Source: Magnetospirillum sp. 64-120
Lineage (GTDB): Bacteria > Pseudomonadota > Alphaproteobacteria > Rhodospirillales > Magnetospirillaceae
Direction of reading: 5' to 3'
DNA length: 64,000 nt
Assembly (NCBI GenBank): GCA_001898825.1
Contig: MKVK01000018.1
Coordinates: 1-64,000 of the forward strand
In this document: positions 37,995 through 45,796 of the stretch, piece after piece
How the letters are laid out: each line of letters opens with the position of its first letter
Numbering within the stretch: the first letter of the stretch is position 1
Translations under genes and position numbers: made by a program
The notes under the pieces: model-generated
What the model was told of the DNA's origin: nothing
Seen by the model: the letters and a program-made list of their open reading frames with translations, nothing else
Databases searched by the model: none

Positions 37995-39344
37995 TCAGAA
38001 CTGAAAGTAGATGAAGGGCTTGCTGCCCTCGATGAGAGGCAGCGATGCCACAGTCACCAGAGCCAGCAGCACCTGCTGCCAAGCAAAGCTCCGGCCCGGT
38101 TGAGGACTGGCCAGCTTATCAGTGTCCACGGCAAAGGTGACCAGCGCGGCGACCGCCAGCAATGCCCATCCTTCGATGTCGATTTGGACGGCCGCAGCCC
38201 CGGCGCCGGTCATCAGGTTGCCAAGCATGCCGGCGAAGGTCGTCAGGTCCAGTGCGAACAACGGCCAGCCCAACGACACCAGTGCGAAGGTCAGTCCCTG
38301 GGCGACAGGCGAGGGCAGCCGGTCCCACACCCCACGCGACCACGCATAGCCCACCACCAGCACGCCGTGGTAAAGGCCCCACACCACGAAATTCCAGCCG
38401 GCTCCGTGCCACAGGCCGCAGGCGGCGAACACGATTAGGATATTGCGGTAATAGTGGGCGTTACCACCCAACGGCAGGTACAGGTAATCGCGGATCCAGA
38501 ACGACAGCGTCATATGCCAGCGCCGCCAGAACTCGCGGGGGTTCAGTGACAGGTACGGGCGATCGAAGTTCTTGGGCAACGGCACGCCGAATGCCATGCC
38601 CAATCCCATGGCCATCATCGAATATCCATAAAAGTCAAAATAGATGCGGAAGCTGTAACCCAGGATCAGATACAGACCGCTCACGCGGTCCAGCGTGGTC
38701 GCCGACTTCAGCAGCGGCTCAAGAAAGATCATCAGCGGGTCGGCCAGCAACAGCTTGGCACCCAGCCCCATGACAAACATGGCGATGCCGCCCCAGATCG
38801 AATGGACGGAGGGCGAATAATCAGCCAGCCGGGAAATGTTTTCACCCACCTGCTTGAACCGGGTGATCGGCCCCGCCACCAGCTGCGGAAAGAAGCTGAC
38901 GTAGCAAGCAAAGCCCATACGGCCCGGCGGCACCGCGATATCGCCCCGGAACCGGTCGATAGCGAAGGAAGCCAGGTGGAAGACGTAAAACGAAATGCCT
39001 GCCGGGATGGCGCCCCGGGATGCCGGCACCAGATTATGCAGCCCCACCGAGTCGAGCAGGAAAGCGGCGTATTTGTAGTAGACCAGCACCCCCATGGGCA
39101 GCGCCACCGACAGGGCCAAGCGGGCCTTGCTGCCCAGTGCCTTGGGTGAGGCCGAAAGCACGTAGACCCAGAAGATGCACGCCACCAGCAGCCCCAGTTG
39201 CTTGTCGCCTGCCGCAGAATCATAGAACAGGAACGACAGCGCGACCACGATGGGAAGGCGCCAGCGCCTTAGCCGCCCATTAAAGAATAGCATCGCCGAC
39301 AACGGCAGGAACAAGAGCAGGAACGTCGGGGAGTTGAAAAGCAT
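37995..39344 (-). CDS. MBOAT-family O-acyltransferase (AlgI-like)
   Basis: 449 residues with about eleven membrane segments. Family landmarks: MLFNSPTFLLLFLPLSAMLFF, YYKYAAFLLDS, GISFYVFHLASFAIDRFRG, FFPQLVAGPITRF, NFDRPYLSLNPREFWRRWHMTLSFWIRDYLYLPLGG, and the catalytic His in CGLWHGAGWNFVVWG. It probably moves acyl groups across the membrane for acetylation of an exopolysaccharide or cell-wall polymer. The SGNH gene 8 bp upstream is the probable periplasmic partner. Confidence 0.92.
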   Translation of the reverse strand: MLFNSPTFLLLFLPLSAMLFFNGRLRRWRLPIVVALSFLFYDSAAGDKQLGLLVACIFWVYVLSASPKALGSKARLALSVALPMGVLVYYKYAAFLLDSVGLHNLVPASRGAIPAGISFYVFHLASFAIDRFRGDIAVPPGRMGFACYVSFFPQLVAGPITRFKQVGENISRLADYSPSVHSIWGGIAMFVMGLGAKLLLADPLMIFLEPLLKSATTLDRVSGLYLILGYSFRIYFDFYGYSMMAMGLGMAFGVPLPKNFDRPYLSLNPREFWRRWHMTLSFWIRDYLYLPLGGNAHYYRNILIVFAACGLWHGAGWNFVVWGLYHGVLVVGYAWSRGVWDRLPSPVAQGLTFALVSLGWPLFALDLTTFAGMLGNLMTGAGAAAVQIDIEGWALLAVAALVTFAVDTDKLASPQPGRSFAWQQVLLALVTVASLPLIEGSKPFIYFQF

Positions 39345-39352
39345 CTACCGTC

Positions 39353-40360
39353 TCAATTGCTCTTGAAGTAAGGCCGTACCAGTTGGGCGACCCAGCGTCC
39401 CAACGGCTTGGCCGGTGCGTGAACGGCATCTGGCCAGAAGCCATCTTCCGCAGTACCGGGAATCAACGGCGAGGGATGGCAGTCGAGCCCCCGCGCCTTA
39501 CAGCCGGCGAACAACCTCTCACGCTGGCCAGACATTTCCGGGTTTAGGCGTGGATTAGCGTAGTCGGCGAAGGGCGGGTACACGGGGCTCTCATACACGA
39601 CAATGCGGGTACCGGCTGCCTGCTGGATGGCCGCCAGCCGGTCAAGGTCGTGCTCCAGCAATGGGTAGCGGTCGTCGTACAACGGCGGATGCGGTACGGG
39701 TGCGCCGTAAAGGTCCGCGCTGGGAACAGCCGAACTCTGGCGGCTACCATCCGGACGCCATGCGATTCCACACGGCGTGTCACGATCCCCAAGCCACATC
39801 AGGAGGCGGTCGCGAAGGATGTAGAAGTTCAGGGTCCGTGCCAGGAAACCAGGCTCGTCGACAAACAGGCGCTGGCGAAACTTCCGCCAGTCGGGGCCGA
39901 CGACATAAGGGCCGGAGAACAGCCCTCCGAGGTCGCCGGCGAGCAGGCGCCACCGTTCAGGCGGCAAAGGATATTCATAAGGAAGCTGAGCATAAATCAG
40001 GCTGACATGGTCGAACGACAAAATCGCCACCTTTGGCGCCTTGCCCTGACGCGCCACCATCTCCAACATCGCGACACTCTGACGGAAAGACGTTCCCCCC
40101 ACCGCCATGTTGAAGTAATGGACGTCAGGCATGTCCAGTTCCTGCTCGCCCACCCCCAGGATTCGGCTGTTGCCAAAAGCGACGACGTCGTAGGGAGTAT
40201 CCATGGACAGCTGTTTTTGCTTCGATTCGAACAGCAGCTGGCGCCCGGCACAGCTAATTCGTGCGGCATTGGCCTTGAACGGAGGCACAGGTATCAGCGT
40301 TACCGCCACAAGCACAGCAACGCCTAGGGCAACACAGAATATGTAAACTCTTGGAAACAT
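39353..40360 (-). CDS. SGNH/AlgJ-like acyltransferase partner of the MBOAT protein
   Basis: 335 residues. An N-terminal signal anchor (PRVYIFCVALGVAVLVAVTLI) is followed by an extracytoplasmic SGNH-like domain: nucleophile region DVVAFGNSRILG and C-terminal WPDAVHAPAK with the Asp-x-x-His pair. This is the usual two-gene layout for polymer O-acetylation. ATG 40360 has AAGGA at good spacing; longer frames upstream lack a ribosome site. The promoter was not identified. Confidence 0.8.
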   Translation of the reverse strand: MFPRVYIFCVALGVAVLVAVTLIPVPPFKANAARISCAGRQLLFESKQKQLSMDTPYDVVAFGNSRILGVGEQELDMPDVHYFNMAVGGTSFRQSVAMLEMVARQGKAPKVAILSFDHVSLIYAQLPYEYPLPPERWRLLAGDLGGLFSGPYVVGPDWRKFRQRLFVDEPGFLARTLNFYILRDRLLMWLGDRDTPCGIAWRPDGSRQSSAVPSADLYGAPVPHPPLYDDRYPLLEHDLDRLAAIQQAAGTRIVVYESPVYPPFADYANPRLNPEMSGQRERLFAGCKARGLDCHPSPLIPGTAEDGFWPDAVHAPAKPLGRWVAQLVRPYFKSN

Positions 40361-40586
40361 CGTCAGGTCCTTGGCTGGCGCAGAGTTAATCGCCAAGCCT
40401 GACAAATGGCAAGCCTGAACTTCTTGCCAGGATTGATCTACATCTGACGCAGGCTGACGGCACCTACAAGGGGCTTGGGTGAATGGACTGGAACAGTCTG
40501 TGTAAATTTCTCGCGAGTGGGCTGCTGTTGCAGCCGAGCCATGATGAGATCGGCATCGCCCGTTTACCCTGGGCTTACCCGGAATC

Positions 40587-40626
40587 AAAAAGGCCTTAGC
40601 CGGAAACGGCTAAGGCCTTTTTATTT
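40587..40626. terminator. Bidirectional terminator beside the left attachment site
   Basis: Perfect stem AAAAGGCCTTAGCCG/CGGCTAAGGCCTTTT with a GAAA loop and T-rich flanks. It lies just past the 3' end of the tRNA fragment on the minus strand, so it is probably the native terminator of the tRNA gene that served as the integration target. Confidence 0.85.
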
Positions 40627-40673
40627 TTGGTTGCGGGAGTAGGATTTGAACCTACGACCTTCAGGTTATGAGT
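40625..40673 (-). repeat. Attachment repeat copy 1: 3' part of initiator tRNA-Met
   Basis: 49 bp identical to 51047-51095. Read on the minus strand it contains anticodon loop CTCATAA, T-stem GTAGG/CCTAC with loop TTCAAAT, acceptor end TCCCGCA, discriminator A and CCA. The variable region AAGGTC and acceptor end fit initiator tRNA. The 5' half of a tRNA is absent upstream, so this is a displaced end, not a working gene. Confidence 0.9.
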
Positions 40674-40799
40674 GTGGAGAAATAGGCCAAGAAACGGCGG
40701 AATACTGCGCCTATCGGCCTTCCGTGTGCCATCAGTGCGACACGCAAGACTGAGGCGGTTGCTTGAGGAACGGGCGGATTTCATCGACACGCTGGCCGA

Positions 40800-40982
40800 T
40801 CAAGCCGACCGCTGAACCTGGGCGTTCATCCAATCGACAATCTCGCTTTCCTTCCAACGAGATGCCTTTCCCAACTTGTATTGCCGGGGGAAAGACCCGG
40901 CCTTGATCCAGTCATAAATGGCGGACTTTTTCAGGCTGACCATGGTTTCAACATCCTCAATTTTGATGAAGCGATCACTCAT
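40800..40982 (-). CDS. AlpA-family DNA-binding protein
   Basis: 60 residues, a MerR-like helix-turn-helix: RFIKIEDVETMVSLKKSAIYDWIKAGSFPRQYKLGKASRWKESEIVDWM. AlpA-type proteins act as excisionases or as activators of satellite phages. It sits between the attachment repeat and the integrase, 9 bp after the integrase stop, in the same direction. Confidence 0.88.
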   Translation of the reverse strand: MSDRFIKIEDVETMVSLKKSAIYDWIKAGSFPRQYKLGKASRWKESEIVDWMNAQVQRSA

Positions 40983-40991
40983 CGTCCCCTC

Positions 40992-42191
40992 CTACTTGAA
41001 CAACCTCGCTTCGATTTCAGCCATGCCCCGTTGGTGGTCTTCCTTCGGGAACAGATGGCCATAGCGTTCCATCGTCATCTTGAAATCGGCGTGGCCGGCG
41101 AAGGTCATCACCTCTTTCACATTAAAGCCCTGTTCGATCCACAACGAAACGGCGAAGTGCCGTAGGTCGTGCCAGCGGAACCGGGACACATTGGGATGCC
41201 GGGCCGGGTCCGCCTTGTGTCTGGCGTCCAGGGCCGCGAAAAGCGGGTAGAAGTCGCGGTGCAAGACGTTGGCGTGCGACTGGATGCTGCCCTCCCCGGC
41301 CTCCGCCTTCTGGCTGTGCTGGTTCGGTTGCGGCTTGGGGCTGGCCGGGAACACCAGTTGATCAGGGCGGACGATGCGGGCGCCCCGCCAGGTCTTCAGG
41401 GTGTTCAGGACCATGGGGCCGGCGGGGACGTCGCGGGCGCCGGCGCTGGATTTGGGCTCTCCCACCTCGCCCGAGGCATCGGCCCGCCGGCGGATGTGGA
41501 TCAGGCCGGCGTCGAAATCGACATCGCCCCATTGCAAGGCCCGCTGTTCGCTGGCCCGCAGGCCGCACAGCGAGGCGACCACCAGATAGGCGCGGAACCG
41601 GGGCGGCGCCGCGTCGATCATGGCCTTGACCGCTTCCTTGGACGGCACCGCGATCTTGGTCTTTACCCGAGAATCGGACAGCACCTCGACGCCCTCGACC
41701 GGATTTGTGGCCAGCACCTCGTTTTCCACGGCGTGCTTGCACACCAGCTTGAGAGTGGCGAGCACCTTGCGGGTCATCGCCACCGACACGCCACGGGCCA
41801 GCAGACGGTCGCGGAAATCGCGGACCACCTTGCCGGTCAACAGGTTCAGCTTGACCGGGCCGACGCCGTCGCCGGCCAGGATATAGCGGCGGACGTGCCC
41901 CCGGTAATCGGTCAGGGTGGCTTTCTCCATGCGCTGGCCGCGTTGCTGGCGAACCTCGCAATGGGTCAGCCATTCCTCCGCCACTTCCTGCACCGACACC
42001 TTGGCGGCATCGGCGCGATAGGTGCCGGCCTGTAACTGACCCTCGACGGTGATGCGGTAGGCGTCCGCCGCCTTCTTGGTGGTGAACTGCTTCCGCTGGC
42101 GTTGCCCGAGTTGGTCGACGAAGTCCACGGCCCAAGCCGTTTTGACCTCGCCCGCCGTGTTGCGCCAAGTTCGTTTACGCAGGCTGGCCAT
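40992..42191 (-). CDS. Tyrosine-type site-specific integrase of the first element
   Basis: 399 residues. An N-terminal Arm-type DNA-binding domain (MASLRKRTWRNTAGEVKTAW) and SAM-like domain precede the catalytic domain with LCGLRASEQRAL (Arg I), HDLRHFAVS (His-x-x-Arg), FAGH and the nucleophile Tyr in MERYGHLF. ATG 42191 follows GGGAGGG. It lies beside attachment copy 1 and is the enzyme that would insert or excise the 10.4-kb element at the tRNA. Confidence 0.93.
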   Translation of the reverse strand: MASLRKRTWRNTAGEVKTAWAVDFVDQLGQRQRKQFTTKKAADAYRITVEGQLQAGTYRADAAKVSVQEVAEEWLTHCEVRQQRGQRMEKATLTDYRGHVRRYILAGDGVGPVKLNLLTGKVVRDFRDRLLARGVSVAMTRKVLATLKLVCKHAVENEVLATNPVEGVEVLSDSRVKTKIAVPSKEAVKAMIDAAPPRFRAYLVVASLCGLRASEQRALQWGDVDFDAGLIHIRRRADASGEVGEPKSSAGARDVPAGPMVLNTLKTWRGARIVRPDQLVFPASPKPQPNQHSQKAEAGEGSIQSHANVLHRDFYPLFAALDARHKADPARHPNVSRFRWHDLRHFAVSLWIEQGFNVKEVMTFAGHADFKMTMERYGHLFPKEDHQRGMAEIEARLFK

Positions 42192-42369
42192 GTTGCCCTC
42201 CCCTTGCGTCCCGGCGGGCGGCGGCGCGGGCAACAACCCGCGCAAGCTCGTCCAGCATGTCTTGAAGTTGCCCTTCCGGGAAAACGTCGTCTTCCGGCCT
42301 GCAGACCATTTCAAAGGAGACGATATTGTCGGCGCGGCCGCGTCGGTTTGTTTTAGGTTCAGCCGTCAT
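42175..42369 (-). CDS. Small uncharacterised element protein
   Basis: 64 residues (MTAEPKTNRRGRADNIVSFE...), with an Arg/Ala-rich C-terminal helix. Family not recognised. A GGAGG site precedes the ATG by 9 bases, and its end overlaps the integrase start by 17 bp, suggesting translational coupling. Confidence 0.5.
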   Translation of the reverse strand: MTAEPKTNRRGRADNIVSFEMVCRPEDDVFPEGQLQDMLDELARVVARAAARRDARGGQHGQPA

Positions 42370-42370
42370 G

Positions 42371-42565
42371 TCAAGCCGCCTCCGGTTCGGAGCAACCGCC
42401 ATGATCGACGGATACGGTCGCCGACAAATTACGGATGCATCGTTCTTCCCACGCCCGTTCCGCCGGGCTGAGTTCGGGATCGTCGCGCCACCGCCGCAAG
42501 CGGGCAAGATCGGCCGCAACGGCCGCTTGCCCGTTCAGGATGCGAGCATCGGGTGAATCAGTCAT
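42371..42565 (-). CDS. Small uncharacterised element protein, next to an integrase-like fragment
   Basis: 64 residues from ATG 42565 (MTDSPDARILNGQ...). An in-frame extension to 42622 would begin MATVRKRTWR, nearly the same as the integrase start MASLRKRTWR, so the 5' edge may hold a remnant of an earlier integrase copy. No function is assigned. Confidence 0.45.
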   Translation of the reverse strand: MTDSPDARILNGQAAVAADLARLRRWRDDPELSPAERAWEERCIRNLSATVSVDHGGCSEPEAA

Positions 42566-42605
42566 GACGCCCTCGAGCGAACTGGCCGGCGTTCGCCACG
42601 TGCGC

Positions 42606-42989
42606 TTACGGACGGTTGCCATGGCGCAGCCTCCCCTCGGCAGGCTTCCGCGTGCGCTCGTTCCGGCTGGAGAGGTATCCCTTGACCTTGCGCTTGACCT
42701 TGTGGCGGCGCGAGGTGCCCCGGAAGAACACCACGCCCTTGTTCGCCCGCATGTCCAGATCGGTCATCACGCCGGCCCGGACCAGCAACAGCAGACGGGC
42801 GGAATACGGCCGCAGGTCAAAGCAACGGATACGCCGGCCGGTGACCAAATCGACGCTCAGCCGTCCCTGCCTGAGAAATTTGGCAAAGGTCTCGTGCAGG
42901 GACATCATCGCCAGCACTATCGTGCGGCGGTTCTCGACGGCCGCAAGGCGCTTGCATTCGGCCAGGAATTCCTTGCTGTAAGCGTTCAT
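42606..42989 (-). CDS. Uncharacterised basic protein of the first element
   Basis: 127 residues, helical N-terminal part (YSKEFLAECKRLAAVENRRTIVLAMMSLHETFAKFL) and a very basic C-terminus (RRHKVKRKVKGYLSSRNERTRKPAEGR), suggesting nucleic-acid contact. Family not recognised. It is in the leftward early block with the integrase. Confidence 0.5.
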   Translation of the reverse strand: MNAYSKEFLAECKRLAAVENRRTIVLAMMSLHETFAKFLRQGRLSVDLVTGRRIRCFDLRPYSARLLLLVRAGVMTDLDMRANKGVVFFRGTSRRHKVKRKVKGYLSSRNERTRKPAEGRLRHGNRP

Positions 42990-42992
42990 GGC

Positions 42993-43283
42993 TCAGCCCT
43001 CCCCGGCCAGGGGGAAGACCTGCAAACCGAGATCGTCGTTCAGGGTGTGGGCACGGTCGCTGATGGTGGTGCTGAGAAAATTGAGCGAGCGCCAAGACAG
43101 ATCGTGGCCGTCTTTCAGAGACACCGCCATGTCGAGCAGAATGCAGCTAACGCTTTTCAGATCAAGGAGGGCGTTTTCAACATCGGCGGCGGTCGCGCCC
43201 TCGGCGAGGGCGAAGCGATCCGGGTTGCGCGATGCTTCCGCCGGCAGGGCGGTTGCGGTATTGTTCTGGGAAACCTTGGTCAT
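42993..43283 (-). CDS. Uncharacterised protein, first gene of the leftward block
   Basis: 96 residues, acidic, with a helical middle (TAADVENALLDLKSVSCILLDMAVSLKDG). Family not recognised. It is divergent from the MerR-like regulator across a 154-bp control region. Confidence 0.5.
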   Translation of the reverse strand: MTKVSQNNTATALPAEASRNPDRFALAEGATAADVENALLDLKSVSCILLDMAVSLKDGHDLSWRSLNFLSTTISDRAHTLNDDLGLQVFPLAGEG

Positions 43284-43381
43284 GGGTGCGACTCCCGTGG
43301 ATTGAGGTCCAGGCCGGCGGGTGTCATCACCACCCGCCGGCCTTTTCGTTGGCTACCGCCGGAATGTGAGGTAGCAATGTG

Positions 43382-43426
43382 TTGACGTTAGGTCAGAATG
43401 GATATAGAAACAACAACTGTTTTTTG
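43382..43426 (+). promoter_or_regulatory. Promoter and operator of the MerR-like regulator
   Basis: -35 TTGACG (43382-43387) and a modest -10 TAGAAA (43405-43410), spacer 17 bp, followed by CAACAACTGTTTTTTG (43411-43426). That 16-mer recurs exactly at 44135-44150 before the next gene, so a common regulator is likely. Confidence 0.5.
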
Positions 43427-43437
43427 GGTGTGAGCAT

Positions 43438-44115
43438 ATGGGAACCGACGAGGACACCTATTCTGTAAGCGAAATCGCCAGAGCCATCGGCGAGAAGCCT
43501 CGCGCTGTCCAATTCTGGGCGGACATGGGAGTTCTTCAGCCGGAGGGGGACACATACCGCAAGGGCAAGGGTGTCCATCGGAGGTTCTCGACCTCTGAAC
43601 TTCAGTATGCGTATGCCGCATCCTATTTGGCAGGCACCAACGCCCCGTTATCAGAGATACTTGCCGCAGTTGGCCGTCTTCGCAGATTAACACCTGAAAG
43701 GCTTGTCGAAGCACCAACTCAACTTGCAGAAAAAATAAAGTCCGGCGCAGATGTCGATAAATTTGACGTCGCCAATGCGTACATTGAAATGATGGAGATC
43801 GGCGCCTTCTACTCATCACTCGGAGAGGGTAGCCACATCATTATTGTTTATCATAAAGTAAATGATGAAGTTGTTATGGACGTTAGATTCTGGTTCAAAC
43901 GTATCGCAGAAGCTTTTAAGAACGATATGGCAAAATACGCTTCATTCGCATTACACAATGTAATTGGATTCAAGGCAATTCGCTTTGATGACATTGCGAA
44001 TACCCTTGAAGCCATTCAGGGATACCGCGACAGAGAAGAATTGCGCCGCGTGGGAGACGAAAGTTTCATCTTCTCCTGTCGGGCACTTATTGAATCTACG
44101 GCCTTTAAAAGCTGA
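43438..44115 (+). CDS. MerR-like helix-turn-helix regulator with unknown C-terminal domain
   Basis: 225 residues. The N-terminal winged helix (YSVSEIARAIGEKPRAVQFWADMGVL, then RRFSTSELQYAYAASYLA) is MerR-like. The rest (about 110-225) is an unrecognised effector domain. Base composition is more AT-rich than its neighbours. It is probably the switch that chooses between quiescence and induction of the element. Confidence 0.7.
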   Translation: MGTDEDTYSVSEIARAIGEKPRAVQFWADMGVLQPEGDTYRKGKGVHRRFSTSELQYAYAASYLAGTNAPLSEILAAVGRLRRLTPERLVEAPTQLAEKIKSGADVDKFDVANAYIEMMEIGAFYSSLGEGSHIIIVYHKVNDEVVMDVRFWFKRIAEAFKNDMAKYASFALHNVIGFKAIRFDDIANTLEAIQGYRDREELRRVGDESFIFSCRALIESTAFKS

Positions 44116-44134
44116 GGATTTTCAGCGCAACAAC

Positions 44135-44150
44135 CAACAACTGTTTTTTG
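44135..44150 (+). promoter_or_regulatory. Second copy of the element operator
   Basis: CAACAACTGTTTTTTG, identical to 43411-43426, 17 bp upstream of the small helix-turn-helix gene. It contains the near-palindrome AACA-AC-TGTT. Confidence 0.5.
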
Positions 44151-44167
44151 TTTTTTGGAGACACATC

Positions 44168-44365
44168 ATGACCGACCTTTCTACCGACTTGATCGAAGGC
44201 GCCGACCAAATCGCCATCTTCATGTATGGCGATGCGAAGAAGCGGCGCCGCGTCTACCACTTGGCTGAAACCTCCAGCCTGCCAGTCTTCCGCTTGGGCA
44301 ACATCCTGTGCGCCCGGAAGTCCACCCTCCTGGCCTGGATCGCGGAGCAGGAAAAGGCGGCGTAG
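44168..44365 (+). CDS. Small helix-turn-helix protein of the first element
   Basis: 65 residues. The stretch RVYHLAETSSLPVFRLGNILCARKSTLLAWIAEQE is an AlpA/excisionase-like winged helix. It is preceded by the repeated operator, sits 9 bp before the replication gene, and may switch on the rightward genes. Confidence 0.65.
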   Translation: MTDLSTDLIEGADQIAIFMYGDAKKRRRVYHLAETSSLPVFRLGNILCARKSTLLAWIAEQEKAA

Positions 44366-44374
44366 CGCCCGGCC

Positions 44375-45385
44375 ATGAGCAACAGCATCCTCACGAAAGT
44401 CTGGCAGGCCGGCGGGCTCAAGGGCACCGCAAAGCTTGTTCTCGCCCGCTTGGCCGACAGGGCGGACGATACCGGGGGCAGCATCTACCCATCGGTGCAG
44501 ACGATTGCCGAGGATTGCGGCCTGAGCGTGCGGGCGGTGCAAGAGACGCTGCGCCAATTGGAGACCATGGCATTGATCGCCGTGGCGAAGGAGGCCGTTC
44601 ATTCCGCCGGCCTGCCTCGCCACTACAGGATTGATCTCGACACTCTCGACGCCCTCAAGCGCCCCGAGAAGTCCCGCGCCAAGGCACGGAAGGAACATGC
44701 CAAACCCGGTGCAGATGGCGCACCCGGTGCAGATGGCGCACCCGGTGCAGGAAATGCACCATCCCCCCGCAGCATCTGCACCACCCCGGTGCAGGATATG
44801 CACCACCCCGGTGCAGATGGCGCACCCAAGACATCAGTGTATCCATCAGAGAATCCACCAGAGGAATCATCAGCAACAGCAACAGGTGTTGATGCTGGTC
44901 ACGCGCAGGCGCACGAGAAGGCGCCCACATCAAAACAAACCATCGTCCAGCACGTCCGCGACCTGATCACGGGAGGGCATTCGTACCGCGAAACAGCCAA
45001 GTTGCTGGGATTGGGCACCCGCCATGATCTCATCGGTGACTTGGTAGGCTCCAGCGCCACGGGTGGAAGGCGATGGGATGATAAGCATTGGGCAACTGCC
45101 GCGAACGCGATCTTTCCCGAGCCCGCTTCCTCCGATCAGATGGATAGATTCTGGTCACTGTACGACGCCTTTCAGAGGGAGGTGTCATACGCAACCCAGC
45201 GCATCGCATCTGCCTTGGACATTCCAACCCACAAGGTGGCGACCATCGGAAAGGGAAAAGGGTTGCTCTCCAAAGACGAAGCGGACAGGTTCATCCCCAA
45301 GCTGGAATTGGCACTTGCCAGAGAACGCCGAAACCCAAGGCCTCGTAAAGGCAACTGGCAGTACGCCCTGCTGCAAGGCAAGTGA
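44375..45385 (+). CDS. Phage-type replication initiation protein
   Basis: 336 residues. An N-terminal winged helix (about 1-90: KLVLARLADRADDTGGSIYPSVQTIAEDCGLSVRAVQETLRQLE) is of the kind seen in phage replication and helper proteins. The Pro/Gly/Ala middle (about 110-160) is encoded by tandem GGTGCA repeats, and the C-terminal domain is unrecognised. Placement and the internal repeats suggest an origin-binding initiator like lambda O; this is inference. Confidence 0.6.
   Translation: MSNSILTKVWQAGGLKGTAKLVLARLADRADDTGGSIYPSVQTIAEDCGLSVRAVQETLRQLETMALIAVAKEAVHSAGLPRHYRIDLDTLDALKRPEKSRAKARKEHAKPGADGAPGADGAPGAGNAPSPRSICTTPVQDMHHPGADGAPKTSVYPSENPPEESSATATGVDAGHAQAHEKAPTSKQTIVQHVRDLITGGHSYRETAKLLGLGTRHDLIGDLVGSSATGGRRWDDKHWATAANAIFPEPASSDQMDRFWSLYDAFQREVSYATQRIASALDIPTHKVATIGKGKGLLSKDEADRFIPKLELALARERRNPRPRKGNWQYALLQGK
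44705..44825. repeat. Iteron-like GGTGCA palindromic repeats inside the replication gene
   Basis: CCCGGTGCAGATGGCGCA occurs twice in tandem (44705-44722, 44723-44740), then a variant CCCGGTGCAGGAAATGCACC at 44741-44760 and two more GGTGCA...GCACC units at 44788-44803 and 44810-44825. Each is a GGTGCA-N-(T/C)GCACC palindrome. They form a candidate replication origin within the initiator gene. Confidence 0.6.
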
Positions 45386-45387
45386 CC

Positions 45388-45699
45388 ATGCCGCATGACC
45401 CCCATTACACCAGCCGCGCATGGCGGCAGGCCCGCGCTGACCGCCTCGCCCTCGACCGCCACACCTGCACCGTGCCCGGCTGTGGACAGCGGGCGGTGGT
45501 GGTGGATCACATCATTGCCCGCCGCGACGGCGGCACCGATACCATGGGCAACCTGCGCAGCCTGTGCCGGGAACATGACAATCAGGCCAAGGAGGACGCC
45601 ACCGGCCAGCGGCGCAGTGGTGGGCGCTTCAGGGTGCGCGGCTGCGATGCCGACGGCCTGCCGTTGGACCCCAACCACCCCTGGCACGGCAAGGGGTGA
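45388..45699 (+). CDS. HNH endonuclease of the packaging module
   Basis: 103 residues. HNH motif: CTVPGCGQRAVVVDHIIARRDGGTDTMGNLRSLCREHDNQ with zinc cysteines before and after. Phage HNH proteins of this size act with the terminase in genome cutting. The start is ATG 45388; the gene lies directly before the large terminase. No small terminase gene was found. Confidence 0.85.
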   Translation: MPHDPHYTSRAWRQARADRLALDRHTCTVPGCGQRAVVVDHIIARRDGGTDTMGNLRSLCREHDNQAKEDATGQRRSGGRFRVRGCDADGLPLDPNHPWHGKG

Positions 45700-45703
45700 C
45701 GGC

Positions 45704-45796
45704 ATGGCAAGAATCTCTGGGGGCTGGGCCACTGTGCCGGCCCTGGACAGAAGAACAGAGTTAGTTTCGCGCTTGGCGGGGGCTCGCCATGGGTAG
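45704..45796 (+). CDS. Possible 30-residue peptide overlapping the terminase start
   Basis: Small frame MARISGGWATVPALDRRTEL... ending 8 bp inside the terminase gene. It has a weak ribosome site (AAGGGG) and no recognisable domain. It may be the remains of a small terminase gene or non-coding. Confidence 0.25.
   Translation: MARISGGWATVPALDRRTELVSRLAGARHG

Noticed and set aside
40625-40673. Complete functional tRNA-Met gene
   Set aside because: Only the anticodon loop, variable loop, T arm and acceptor 3' strand are present; the D arm and 5' acceptor strand are absent at both copies.
40596-40790. Open frame across the tRNA fragment on the minus strand
   Set aside because: Its translation is the known artefact of reading through a tRNA 3' end; it has no ribosome site or independent family resemblance.
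44705-44825. CRISPR-like repeat array
   Set aside because: Units are contiguous or irregularly spaced, lie inside a coding gene, have no unique spacers, and no cas gene is near.
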